Shown piece after piece: positions 1 to 8,500 of a stretch of 21,193 nucleotides of DNA. The translations under genes and the position numbers were made by a program. The notes under the pieces are model-generated. The model had not been told where the DNA came from and searched no databases. It saw nothing but the letters and a program-made list of their open reading frames with translations. The first letter of the stretch is position 1. Each line of letters begins with the position of its first letter. Source of the DNA: Pseudoneurospora amorphoporcata (Eukaryota > Ascomycota > Sordariomycetes > Sordariales > Sordariaceae); the NCBI GenBank assembly GCA_033297205.1, contig MU859402.1, forward strand, positions 1 through 21,193. Direction: 5' to 3'.

Positions 1-560
1 GTTCCCTTTGTGGTAAAAGGACCCTTCGAGACCCAGATCGTGAAGAGGGAAACGTTACCACTTCCCATCACGGTAGAAGGAAAGACGGTCGAAATCAGCT
101 TCGACGTCGTTGATATGGGGCCATCTAAGGATATGATCCTAGGGCACCCATGGCATGTAGCATATGACCCCGACATCAGTTGGAAGGATGGTGGCCGCCT
201 GCGTCCTAGGACGTACCCAACCACTAATGGAGAACCCGGAGCACGGAAGGAAGCGAGCCGCGATGGCGTCGTTCCTACGGCCCCACCGCAAGCAGTACAG
301 GAAGTTATGATCTGTACCATCGATAGAAGCGGCAAGGTTACGGAAGAAGGGTTAGTAACGTTGGTGGAGGTGTCAGCAATCAACACCCAGCACAAGTTCG
401 ACTATTACCAGAACCAACAGACGGAAAAGCCGAAAACAGTAATTCCAGCAGAATATCAAGGACACCCGGCTTTCGTCAGCAAACATCTTGAAGGACTACC
501 GCCACGAGGACCGTGGGATCATGAGATCAAGCTCAAGGAAGGAGCCAAGCTCAAAGTTCT
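1..560 (+). pseudogene. pol: gypsy pol relic: protease C-terminal part and linker
   Basis: This reads in the frame of position 10, one frame away from the rest of pol. The segment DMILGHPWHVAYDPDISW (about 130-183) matches the motif that closes the aspartic protease of fungal gypsy elements. The catalytic Asp motif would lie upstream and is not in the window. A variable, Pro/Glu-rich linker follows to about 480. GPWDHEIKLKEG (about 511-546) is the usual lead-in to RT. Homology then moves to the next frame near 550-560, consistent with a one-base insertion or two-base deletion. No start codon is expected because this is the middle of a polyprotein. Confidence 0.85.
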
Positions 561-1380
561 TCAAAGTCTATCACACCAACGAGAAGCAGAACGCGGAGTT
601 ACAGAAGTACTTGGACGAAAACTTGAAACGAGGATACATTCGGGAATCCACATCGCCAGCAGGGTACCCCATCCTCTTCGTGCCGAAGAAGGACGGAAAG
701 CTGCGCCTTTGTATTGATTACAGGCAATTGAATCAAGAGACCGTAAGAAACAGTTATCCCCTACCCCTGATTTCGCACATTCGAAGTCAACTAGGAGGAG
801 CACGATACTTTACGCGCCTTGACTTACCCGTTGCCTACGCCCATATTCGGATTAAAGAAGGCGACGAATGGAAGATAGTATTTCGCACACCCTACGGACA
901 CTACGAGTACCTCGTCATGCCTTTCGGGTTGACCAATGCACCTGCGACATTCCAATCTGCCATCGATCATGCGATCCGACCCTACCTCGACAAGTTCGCC
1001 ATTTGCTACCTAGATGATATCCTCATCTACTCCAAGACTCTCGCGGAACACAAAGAACACGTGAAGAAGGTACTGGATGCACTATACGAGCATAAGCTCT
1101 CAGTCAACATGGAGAAAAGCGAATTCCATGTAAAAGAGACCGTGTTTCTTGGATATTTAATTTCAGAAAACGAGGTTAGGATGGAACCAAGCAAGGTGGA
1201 AGCCGTACGGAACTGGCCTACTCCTAAGAATGCGACCGATGTCCGCGGATTCTTAGGATTCACCAATTTCTATCGCATGTTTATACGCGACTACGGGAAA
1301 ATCGCCAAACTACTATACGAATTTACTAAGAAAGAGGCCGTCTTTACATAGGGAAAAACTGAAGAAGAAGCTTTCAAGGC
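561..1380 (+). pseudogene. pol: gypsy pol relic: reverse transcriptase
   Basis: RNA-directed DNA polymerase domain that would copy element RNA inside virus-like particles. Visible motifs are STSPAGYP (about 647-670), FVPKKDGKLRLCIDYRQLN (677-733), a first catalytic block around LDLPVAYAHIRI (from about 820), MPFGLTNAPATFQ (917-955) and the catalytic YLDD (1007-1018). The region to 1348 is open and the metal-binding Asp pair is intact. It is interrupted by TAG at 1349-1351, where relatives carry Trp before a GK-TEEEAF segment. Because that codon is most simply TGG to TAG, the stop is RIP-type. Confidence 0.95.
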
Positions 1381-1830
1381 TATCTGCAATGCGATTACCG
1401 CAGACCCTGTATTAAAGCTTCCCGATCTAAACAAGCCTTTTGAAGTCGAGATTGATGCGTCTGACTACGCTATCGGAGGACAGTTGGGATAACGCGATAG
1501 TTAAGGGAAATTATATCCTATAGCTTTCTTCTTAAAGAAGTTGGAAGGACCCCGACGCAACTACCCTATCCACGATAAGGAACTCCTAGCCATTATTGAA
1601 GCATTTCAAGAATGGAGGCCATACCTCAGTGGCACCACATATAAAGTACAGGTCTACACTAATCACAACAACCTCCGGTACTTCACGACCACGAAAGTGC
1701 TTAACGGCCGCCAGACACGATGGGCTGAGTTCTTATTAGAATTCAACTTCAAGATCAATTATAAGAAGGGATCGGAGAACGCCCGGGCCGACGCGTTAAG
1801 TCGAAGGGCAGACCATGTGAAGGACGCAGC
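1381..1830 (+). pseudogene. pol: gypsy pol relic: RNase H
   Basis: RNase H would remove the RNA strand during reverse transcription. The FEVEIDASDYAIGGQLG block (about 1439-1489) carries the first Asp (1454-1456). KELLAI (from 1577) carries the Glu (1580-1582). The third acidic position, normally the Asp of a TDHxNL motif, is Asn here (1661-1663, AAT), a G-to-A change that fits RIP on the opposite strand. Stops at 1490-1492 and 1502-1504 are both TAA at Gln positions. ENARADALSRR (about 1774-1806) is the usual end of the domain. The domain is dead twice over: truncated by stops and missing a catalytic acid. Confidence 0.92.
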
Positions 1831-3160
1831 AGAAGCCTCTGCACCCTTGTTCCAGGAACAACCAGATGGATCGCTTACGCACCCCTTGCAGGAATGGGTA
1901 GAGTGCTGCGCCATCTACCGGGCCAAACTGCAGGCCCCTGACTATCAAGCCACCACCGCTACCCCTGAAGATAGACAGCGATGGGAGGATAGTCAAGAAG
2001 AAGGGATCACCCTTGAGAACGATAAGCTATGGTACCACGACAAAGCCTACGTATGGCCGGAGCAGCGAGAAGCACTCATCAAAGATATCCACGCTTCTAA
2101 GATAGGAGGGCACATGGGTATTATAAAAACCATAGCTAGGATACGGCAACACTACGACTTTCCAAGGATGAAAAACGAGGTGGCTCGAACATTGCAGGCC
2201 TGTGAACGCTGTAGCAAGACCAGGGTTGCAAGACACAAGCCATACGGATTCCTCGAACCTCTGGAAGTCGCAGAAAGGCCGTGGAGTTCGGTAACGATGG
2301 ATTTCATCACCAAGTTACCACCGTCTACAGACACTGCCACAGGAGTCACATATAACAGCATCCTAGTAGTAGTAGACAGGCTGACCAAGTGGAGCTATTT
2401 CCTCCTCTATAAGGAAACATGGTCAGCGGAGCAACTTGCGGATGTGATCTATCGGAATATTACTTCGGTGCATGGATGGCCGAAGGAATGGATCACGGAC
2501 CGGGATACTAAGTTCGCCTCCAAATTCTAGTAGGCACTAATGACTAAACTTAGTACTAAGAGTAAGTTATTAACAGCCCATTACCCGCAGACAGACGGAC
2601 AAACAGAAAGGATCAATCAGATCGTAGAACAATATCTAAGGAACTATGTCAACTTCGAACAAAGCGACTAGGTAGAACTATTACCCACGGCACAATTGGT
2701 ATACAATACCTCCCCCACGGAAACTACGAAGGTTACACCTTTCTTTGCAAACTACGGGTATGAACCAGAGCTCTTGGAAGGACCCGATTCAAACGTCCCC
2801 AAGGCCGCAATCAAGGCCCAAAAGCTACACATACTACACGAAAAGCTCAAGGCAGAGCTGGAATTCGTACGGCAAAAGATGAGCCGGTATTACAACCAGA
2901 AAAGGCTCGAGGGACCTCGCTTTAAGGAGGGGGATAAAGTACTTTTATCCACCAGAAACGTTAGGACGAAGCGACCCAGTAAGAAGCTGGATGATCGACG
3001 AGTGGGACCCTTCAAAATCAAGAAGAAAATCTCAGACGTAGTATATCAGTTGGACATTCCAAGTACCATGAAGTTAAGATCACACTCATTCCACGTCTCG
3101 CTACTAGAACTAGCACCTAAGAACGCACGAGTCAACACACGAACTAGTATTGAGGACGAA
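1831..3160 (+). pseudogene. pol: gypsy pol relic: integrase
   Basis: DDE integrase that would insert element cDNA. The HHCC zinc-binding set is intact: His at 2090-2092 and 2111-2113, CERC at 2201-2212. The catalytic core has Asp at 2300-2302, Asp at 2498-2500 and Glu at 2606-2608, so the last two are separated by 35 residues as expected. A double stop TAGTAG (2528-2533) follows KF, where relatives have Trp-Gln, and another TAG (2669-2671) replaces Trp in the SDW position. The GPF motif of the C-terminal domain is at 3005-3013. Apart from the stops the three integrase subdomains are well preserved, so inactivation looks point-mutational and not deletional. Confidence 0.95.
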
Positions 3161-3373
3161 GAAGAAGAATGGGATGTGGAACAAATTCTGGATTCAAGGA
3201 TAGAAGAAGGAGAATTAGAATATCTCATCAAATAGGAAGGGTTCGGCTCCGAAAACAACACTTAGGAACCACTCAAGAACTTAAGTTGCCCCGCAAAGTT
3301 GAAGGATTTCCACCGACAGAACCCGGATCGGCCAGGGGCGCAGGACTGCGCAAGAGGAAAGGGTCAAGAATAG
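3160..3373 (+). pseudogene. pol: gypsy pol relic: integrase C-terminal chromodomain
   Basis: EWDVEQILDSRIEEGELEYL (about 3167-3226) followed by an EGFGSENNT segment and EPLKNL has the chromodomain pattern E-x-IL-x-R followed by YL-K-[W]-x-G and N-T-[W]-EP. Both bracketed Trp codons, which form the methyl-lysine pocket region, are TAG (3233-3235 and 3263-3265). In chromoviruses this domain directs integration toward heterochromatin. The frame ends at TAG 3371-3373, which may be the natural stop or another mutation. The end of this region overlaps the 3' end of the antisense gene (3273-3961) by about 100 nt. Confidence 0.9.
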
Positions 3374-3961
3374 ACGCGTCCAAAACGGACCAGTCGAAAT
3401 CAACTAACGGCGCAGAAGAAGTAGTCGCATTCACCGCTTATTCTTCGGCTCGCTCCTTAGCCTCCAAAGCTTCCAATTCCGCCATACTAAGCTCTATCAG
3501 CTCCCGCCCTTTCTCAGACAAACGCTTCTACTCCTGTTCTAGCTCAGCCAACCGAAGTATCCGACTTTTGAGAGATTGCGAAGTCTCCTAGAGCGACTGG
3601 GAAATCTCCTTAAAGGATCGGGAAAGCTCTTCAATATCCTTTAGAACTTCAGACTTCGCTTAGACCACGCGAGCCCTCTCCTCCAAAACGCGAATCACTA
3701 AAACAAGGTCAGCACAACCCCAAGAACCAAGAGTAGGAAAAACGACAAACATTTAGTATCGGTATCTATGCTCTCACAAGGGCAGGCGCGACGGACGCAC
3801 TCTCTATACTTCCCAGAGTTAGAAAGTCGCTTGTACGTTAAAGAACGTCGAGAACAAAGACGACAAGGATCACCGGGAGATCCAAACTGTTCAATACGGG
3901 TTAGCAAGGACTGCCGCTTTACAGCCGCCTTGGAAGGACGTTTTTCGACACGAAACGACAT
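3273..3961 (-). pseudogene. Antisense spliced accessory gene inside the gypsy element (Zn2Cys6-like plus coiled coil), RIP-inactivated
   Basis: Exon 1 is 3961-3751 and exon 2 is 3697-3273 on the minus strand. ATG is the first in its frame (3961-3959) and the stop is TGA (3275-3273). Removing the 53-nt intron joins the two frames exactly and gives 212 codons including the stop. Residues 33-62 have spacing C-x2-C-x6-Y-x8-Y-x2-C-x6-C, which is the fungal Zn2Cys6 pattern with Cys 3 and 4 changed to Tyr (43 and 52). Both changes are TGY to TAY, as RIP would produce. Residues about 71-160 are rich in Glu, Leu, Lys, Arg and Ser with coiled-coil character. Four stops (3662-3660, 3590-3588, 3530-3528, 3440-3438) are TAA or TAG, mostly at likely Gln positions. 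Function is unknown; DNA binding or element regulation is inference. I have an impression of similar multicopy hypothetical proteins in fungi but cannot verify it here. Confidence 0.8.
3698..3750 (-). other. Spliceosomal intron of the antisense gene
   Basis: The intron is 53 nt, a normal length for filamentous fungi. Donor GTTTGT is at 3750-3745, branch-site consensus CTGAC at 3712-3708, and acceptor TTTTAG ends at 3698, 10 nt after the branch motif. Splicing restores a continuous frame between the Cys-rich N-terminus and the coiled-coil part. An intron on the strand opposite to the element's genomic RNA would not be removed during retrotransposition, which explains how it can persist. Confidence 0.75.
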
Positions 3962-4075
3962 GGCTACGGTGAAGAAAAGGAAGGAACTCACTACGCATAG
4001 GTCAACAGGACACGTTGGAAATAAAACTGTGGTTAGTGCTGGGGACAATTAATAAAGCCGTCGAGGACGTCGGCT

Positions 4076-4087
4076 AGGGAGGGGAAG
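4076..4087 (+). other. Polypurine tract for plus-strand priming
   Basis: AGGGAGGGGAAG lies five bases before the TGTTACG start of the 3' LTR. A purine run just upstream of the 3' LTR is the standard primer for plus-strand DNA synthesis in LTR retrotransposons. Confidence 0.75.
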
Positions 4088-4189
4088 CATCGTGTTACGA
4101 ACGTTAAGCGAAATAACACGGGCCAACCAAGCCACTGGGATACCACAGCCACGTGAAGGCTGGGCAATGTAACCATGACAAGGATGCGG

Positions 4190-4303
4190 GCTCATGGTGG
4201 TGAGCCAGGCTCATGGTGGTGAGCCAGGCTCATGGTGGTGAGCCAGGCTCATGGTGGTGAGCCAGGCTCATGGTGGTGAGCCAGGCTCATGAAGGTGAGC
4301 CAG
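4190..4303 (+). repeat. Six 19-bp tandem repeats in LTR U3
   Basis: The unit is GCTCATGGTGGTGAGCCAG. Five copies are identical (4190-4284) and the sixth (4285-4303) has GAAGG in place of GTGG. Degenerate GCTCATGAGCCAG-like pieces follow to about 4341. Each junction contains GGCTCA...TGAGCC, a dyad that can form a small hairpin or bind a dimeric factor. Position 65-180 bp upstream of the TATA box is where LTR enhancers sit. Confidence 0.95.
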
Positions 4304-4367
4304 CTTAGGGCTCATGAGCCAGTTCGTGGTCAATGAGCCAGACGCATGTAACTAGAAGGCACCAAGA

Positions 4368-4374
4368 TATAAAG
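4368..4374 (+). promoter_or_regulatory. LTR TATA box
   Basis: TATAAAG lies 276 bp into the LTR, downstream of the 19-bp repeat array. It is the likely core promoter for element transcription. Confidence 0.6.
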
Positions 4375-4551
4375 GGACGACTGGAGAACTCAGATTGTCA
4401 GATAGTTCTGCAGTAGTCAACAGATCATTATCATTGAAACTAGTATAACGCTGCTATACTTGTTGTGAACCTTTTGGCTTCACCGAACGTCTTCTGATAG
4501 TCTTCACCTTCAGCTATCCCATTTAGGCAGATCAGACTGCCGTTCGTCACA

Positions 4552-5300
4552 ATAAAACACTTCTTTATCTCTTTTTTCTTCTTATCTTTATTATTCTTAT
4601 TACTTTTATCGTTATTAGTATTTTTATTATCGGTATTAACCTATATAGAGATACTAAGAGTTAGATTACGCTTCTCGCTATTACTAATAGTACTAAGCTT
4701 TCTTAGAAAGATAGATAGAACTAACTTCTTTATTTTCATATCTATAGCCTAGAAGCGGGTCTTAATAGGGTACTAGGTTCTAACTATATTAAATAGAATA
4801 ACTATTTCGAACTTATTATTGATATTAAGGTTAGCTTTGATTATACGTTTATAATAAACGTTATATTATTACAAAAATAACTTTATTATATCAAAATATT
4901 GTCTTTTTAGTAATAAATATTCTTAAAGGATATTTACTCTAGCTTCGTTTATAACCTTTATAATAGCTTTCTAGACTAGCTAGTAATAATAGTTAGGATC
5001 TCTATCTCTCAGATTCTACTCGTTAATTTAGGGTATTATTTTAATATTTTTTACTTTTAAAATATTATAAATAGCAATAATTATTCTAGCTCTATTAAAT
5101 CGCTATATTTCGTACTTCTTTGAATCTTTATCCTTCGGTTCTAGTTTATTCTTTGGACTAAAAATATAGTCTATAACGTTAGCGCAATCTAATACGACCT
5201 ATAGAGTTAACTCCTAGTTACCTAAATTCTTTTCGCCTTTTAGTTATATAAGGGTTAGTATATTAGTAAAATTATTACTATTATTTAAAATTATAGTTAA
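4552..5300 (-). pseudogene. gag: Copia-type gag relic, heavily RIP-mutated, cut by the gypsy insertion
   Basis: One minus-strand frame from about 5290 to 4552 (roughly 245 codons) reads through 14 stops, all TAA or TAG. It contains LKGEKNLGN-[stop]-EL (5243 to about 5209), matching the L-x-G-x-N-x-W start of copia gag proteins with Trp as TAG. It continues with DYIFSPKNKLEPKD and a long helical region. It ends in a Lys/Asn-rich tail and KKCFI, the first Cys (4559-4557) of what should be a CCHC zinc knuckle. The gypsy LTR starts two codons later. No start codon survives, probably an ATG to ATA change. Its pol would lie beyond the gypsy 5' LTR, outside the window. Assignment to copia rests on pattern, not on a search. 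Confidence 0.6.
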
Positions 5301-5578
5301 TAAAATGAATAATAGGGTTTTATTAGTGAGGGTTTAATTGTAATTGTCGTCTTAATAAATAATCTTTATAAGTATTAGTAAATTGTCGACTTAAGTATAG
5401 GGGGTCATTAGGAAATTCGTTTGATTTAGAAGGGTTGTTAAGGCGTAAACCGCGTCGCTAACTTTAATAGGATTTTTATTAGGAAGTTACGCTTAATTAG
5501 CGTTGCGATAGAGGGTTTATAACTTATAAGATAAATTACGAAAATAATAGGAATAATAATATTGAGAGATCTAATTAT
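4552..5578. repeat. AT-rich RIP-affected block
   Basis: Composition is very AT- and TpA-rich with few CpA or TpG, and changes sharply to normal near 5579. The left part holds the copia gag relic. The right 280 bp (about 5300-5578) should contain the gag leader and LTR of that element, but I could not place LTR ends or a primer-binding site. Confidence 0.8.
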
Positions 5579-8500
5579 TTGAGGCTAGAGAGGATCACCA
5601 GCTATATAAAGCTAGTAATACAAAGAGGAGGAAGGTCTGCAAAGGAGGCGATTTTGGGAGGTGCCAGATCCGTTGTTAAAGAAGGGTGCAGGGCAAAGAG
5701 CCCTGCAGCGCAAAGGACTAGCGGTCTGTGCAGCAAACGCCCAGAATCTTCTCACACCAATTCCAAGGAAGATGACAATGGAACACATGCTGTCCTCGAA
5801 CTCAGTGTAGTATCCGTGTATGAATTCATGGTAACAGACCTTCAGTTGTGTATGACTGCATTGGATGTGAGGGAATGAAGCCAAGCCAACAAAGAGCTGG
5901 AGCGTTCGGAAAAGTAAAGCATGTGAAGTGTGACTCGGTCAAGCCTCAGTAGGCACCTCTATCAACTGTACGGTGTAACTAGAAGCGGATTTCCTCTACT
6001 CAATGACGGCTGCGAAATTGCTAGCATCGCAGGCAGACAATGGCGGATAGTTGTAAGACAAGGAAATCCATTGGTTGTTCATAGGTGAATGAGGCTCCCG
6101 ACCTTGTAACACTGCTGTGTACTTCCCCATATCTATGCATCACCTCGGAAGCACCGTTGTGAGGTTGTGGGATAACAGGTGTGGGCTTAACTCAAAGCAC
6201 GGATGCCGGGGTAGAGCGATTATCGTGAAAGATGATTGAGTAGCTTCGGGAATTGAAGAGTCGCTGCTCATAACTGGAAAGTCTGGTTACCTCAACAATT
6301 GAAGGTAAAGAGGAGTGAGCATAGGTATCTCGTCCTCTTGACTGGGACCGTTACAAAATGATGATAGGGATCACAAGACTTTGAAAACACCATTGGCTGG
6401 AGTCCCTTGTGGATTCTTCCCTTCAGGATATGCCTAAACTTGGCTTCAAAGCTAAATAAGAACGCTTGAATGCGTGTGAGAGTATGCCAAGGTGTATTGC
6501 ACTGACTGTGATGTGTTCGGGAAGGGGAGATTCGTTGGTGCGATGGCGCCGGTGAAATGGTATCCAAACGATGTCTTCAAGGTGCCAAACTATTTGGTCT
6601 CATCTCCCAATATCAACGGGCGGTGGCACATAGGCCGAGACGGCGTGATAGGCCCGGGTGATCACCGGTCGAGTCCATCCCTTGAGACACAGGCTTGTGA
6701 TAATGAGTCACTGCTTGCTTGAGACGCGGCTAATACCACCACTCGGCGATAACAGACGTAGAAGGCCCAGTTGATAGAAAGAGTACGCGTCCTTCATCAA
6801 CCACCCGTCTGCCTCGTCTCAAAGCTTCAAATCCACGCCACTGTCCGGTAATTAGTCGAAGTCGGGGTCGGGGTCGGGGCTCTTGGTTCGACGAAGGGTC
6901 TTCGTTGTCCGCTGCTGTCGTCTAGGTATTGGAGGCCTCGTGACATGAGCATATGGCTTTGGCTTTGATGAGTCAGTGGGCGACCGGTTATCATTCGTTC
7001 GAACAATCTTGGCCAGAGTAGGTCAAGGCAACTATGATGAGGGTGATGAATAGGGGAAGCGGCTACCTAATGATGGGCCAAAGGGTGTGTCGTTAACACA
7101 TGCTCCACGTTGAGAAGGGCGGCAGGATGGGTGAGTTGGGTTACTGAGATCTGAATCTTATGTAGATTGGGTAGATGGCGGAGGGCGGCCTCGGAGCTCA
7201 GGAAGTGTCAGGTACCCAAGGCGATAATTGACATTGCATGGATCTTTTTCGAGCTTCATACTCTGTCGTTGACTTGATGGGAGTTGCGGGCACAGTTCGC
7301 AGATGGGATACGAACTACGGCCCTGTGCTTCTGCCGCGCCCACGTTCGGGGAAGATGATGTCGGGCTTAGGTAGGCCCATAAGGACGTCCTGCTTGTTGA
7401 GGTTTGTGGGTAGATTTCCTCTACATCTGTTGCTGCCATTGCTGTTCCGCTTGCTCGACGTTCTGCACTGTAACAGTTGACAGCGGGTGCACTTTGTTGG
7501 AGGTGGTTGCTCTTCTTTTTGTTATAACGTTGTCGGAGTCAAAGACATGTGTAAGGTAGCTTTTCACGCGTTTCGAATCATGGCCGCCTACGGCGCCCAG
7601 TGTTGGTTACTTCCGTCTTTATCGGCGAGTGACGACGATAGGTAGGTAGTATTCGCATACAGCGCCGTCGAACATCATACCGTCGACGGGTCCGGGAAGG
7701 GAACCCGTGGCAGCTTGGCGGCATGGCGGCATTGGTATGGCACCTTCAGGGTCCGAGTCTGGCTTGCATTCCACCGACGGACCTGACTCCTTGGACGTAT
7801 GAGATGCTGCCGCGCAAACATCTGACGCTTTCTGGCTTCTTGTTGGGTCCAACATGAACGTGCAGGGCAGCCGCCTTTGGAAGTGTCGGTGAAGAGACAT
7901 ATAACTGAGGAAGGATGACTGCAACGACGGCCACACGCCGAAGCCGGTGAGGTGATGAGCGATGCATTGCCATATAAAATTCTTGCATGCTCCCGTATGA
8001 GAGCGGCAAGGATTCGAGAAAAAGGGCCGTGTTGTCGATGTGCCGTCCATCCTGTTTCTATCTTGGTCTCTGCCCTTGTAAGCGTAGACGTCTGGTCTTG
8101 GCAATAAGAAATTCTGATACTGCACTTGCATATGGTTTTATTTTCTTTCTCTGGGAACGACTACCCGTTGGGAAAGCCTCACCTCCAATCGGGAGCAGGA
8201 ACCAACCAGAACCTGCATCAAAGTCCGGGCCCGGGATAGTGAGCTATTGGCTGGCAAACCCAAGCAACCATCATCGACAGCCCTCTTCTCTCGAAATTGG
8301 ACATCAACGCAGCAAACAATGCGTACGAAGGCGCCATCAGTAGGGCAGCAGAGCATATCAGCGTACATCGACAGACCGCTCAACAACAAATGTGGTGTGA
8401 GAGTCACGTTGTTGATAGGACGGAGGAAGGAGACATTGATAAGAGTCGTCGATTGATTAGGTGATGATCGATGGTCCTTTTCTTTCGAACTTGGGAAATT

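Larger units (their letters stand above)
1..4551 (+). mobile_element. Ty3/gypsy chromovirus LTR retrotransposon, 5' end outside window, inactivated by RIP
   Basis: Seen in order: protease C-terminus, RT, RNase H, integrase with HHCC and D,D35E residues, GPF motif, chromodomain, an antisense gene, a polypurine tract (4076-4087) and a 3' LTR (4093-4551). The RT-RNase H-integrase order with a C-terminal chromodomain defines the Ty3/gypsy chromovirus group. The 5' LTR, gag and the protease active site lie upstream of the window. From 488 to 3373 one reading frame runs through eight premature stops (starts at 1349, 1490, 1502, 2528, 2531, 2669, 3233 and 3263). Each falls where relatives usually have Trp or Gln, and each is TAG or TAA, never TGA. 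That is the expected result of CpA-to-TpA change by RIP. One frameshift lies near 550-560. The copy cannot encode working proteins. Confidence 0.97.
4093..4551 (+). repeat. 3' LTR of the gypsy element (459 bp)
   Basis: It begins TGTTACGAACG and ends CGTTCGTCACA. These ends are inverted repeats of 11 bp with one mismatch and the usual TG...CA. It follows the polypurine tract and contains a TATA box (4368-4374), so U3 is about 4093-4395 and the rest R/U5. U3 carries six 19-bp repeats. The right boundary is fixed independently because the copia gag frame starts to make sense directly at 4552. The 5' LTR is not in the window, so the target duplication (expected to be ATAAA, 4552-4556) cannot be confirmed. 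Confidence 0.88.

Noticed and set aside
3768..4052. 94-codon plus-strand open frame between pol and LTR
   Set aside because: It is the shadow of exon 1 of the antisense gene, which has the Cys motif, splice sites and frame logic.
4190..4341. Tandem repeats considered as a CRISPR-like array
   Set aside because: Units are directly adjacent without spacers and lie in the U3 of an LTR in a eukaryotic genome.
6852..7022. 57-codon minus-strand open segment ending in an acidic PDPDPDFD tail
   Set aside because: Residue pattern looks somewhat coding, but there is no ATG and no convincing acceptor or upstream exon, so it cannot be supported as a gene.
7619..8131. 170-codon minus-strand open frame
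   Set aside because: No recognisable domain, competing frames overlap it on both strands, and composition of the protein looks random. No splice partners found.
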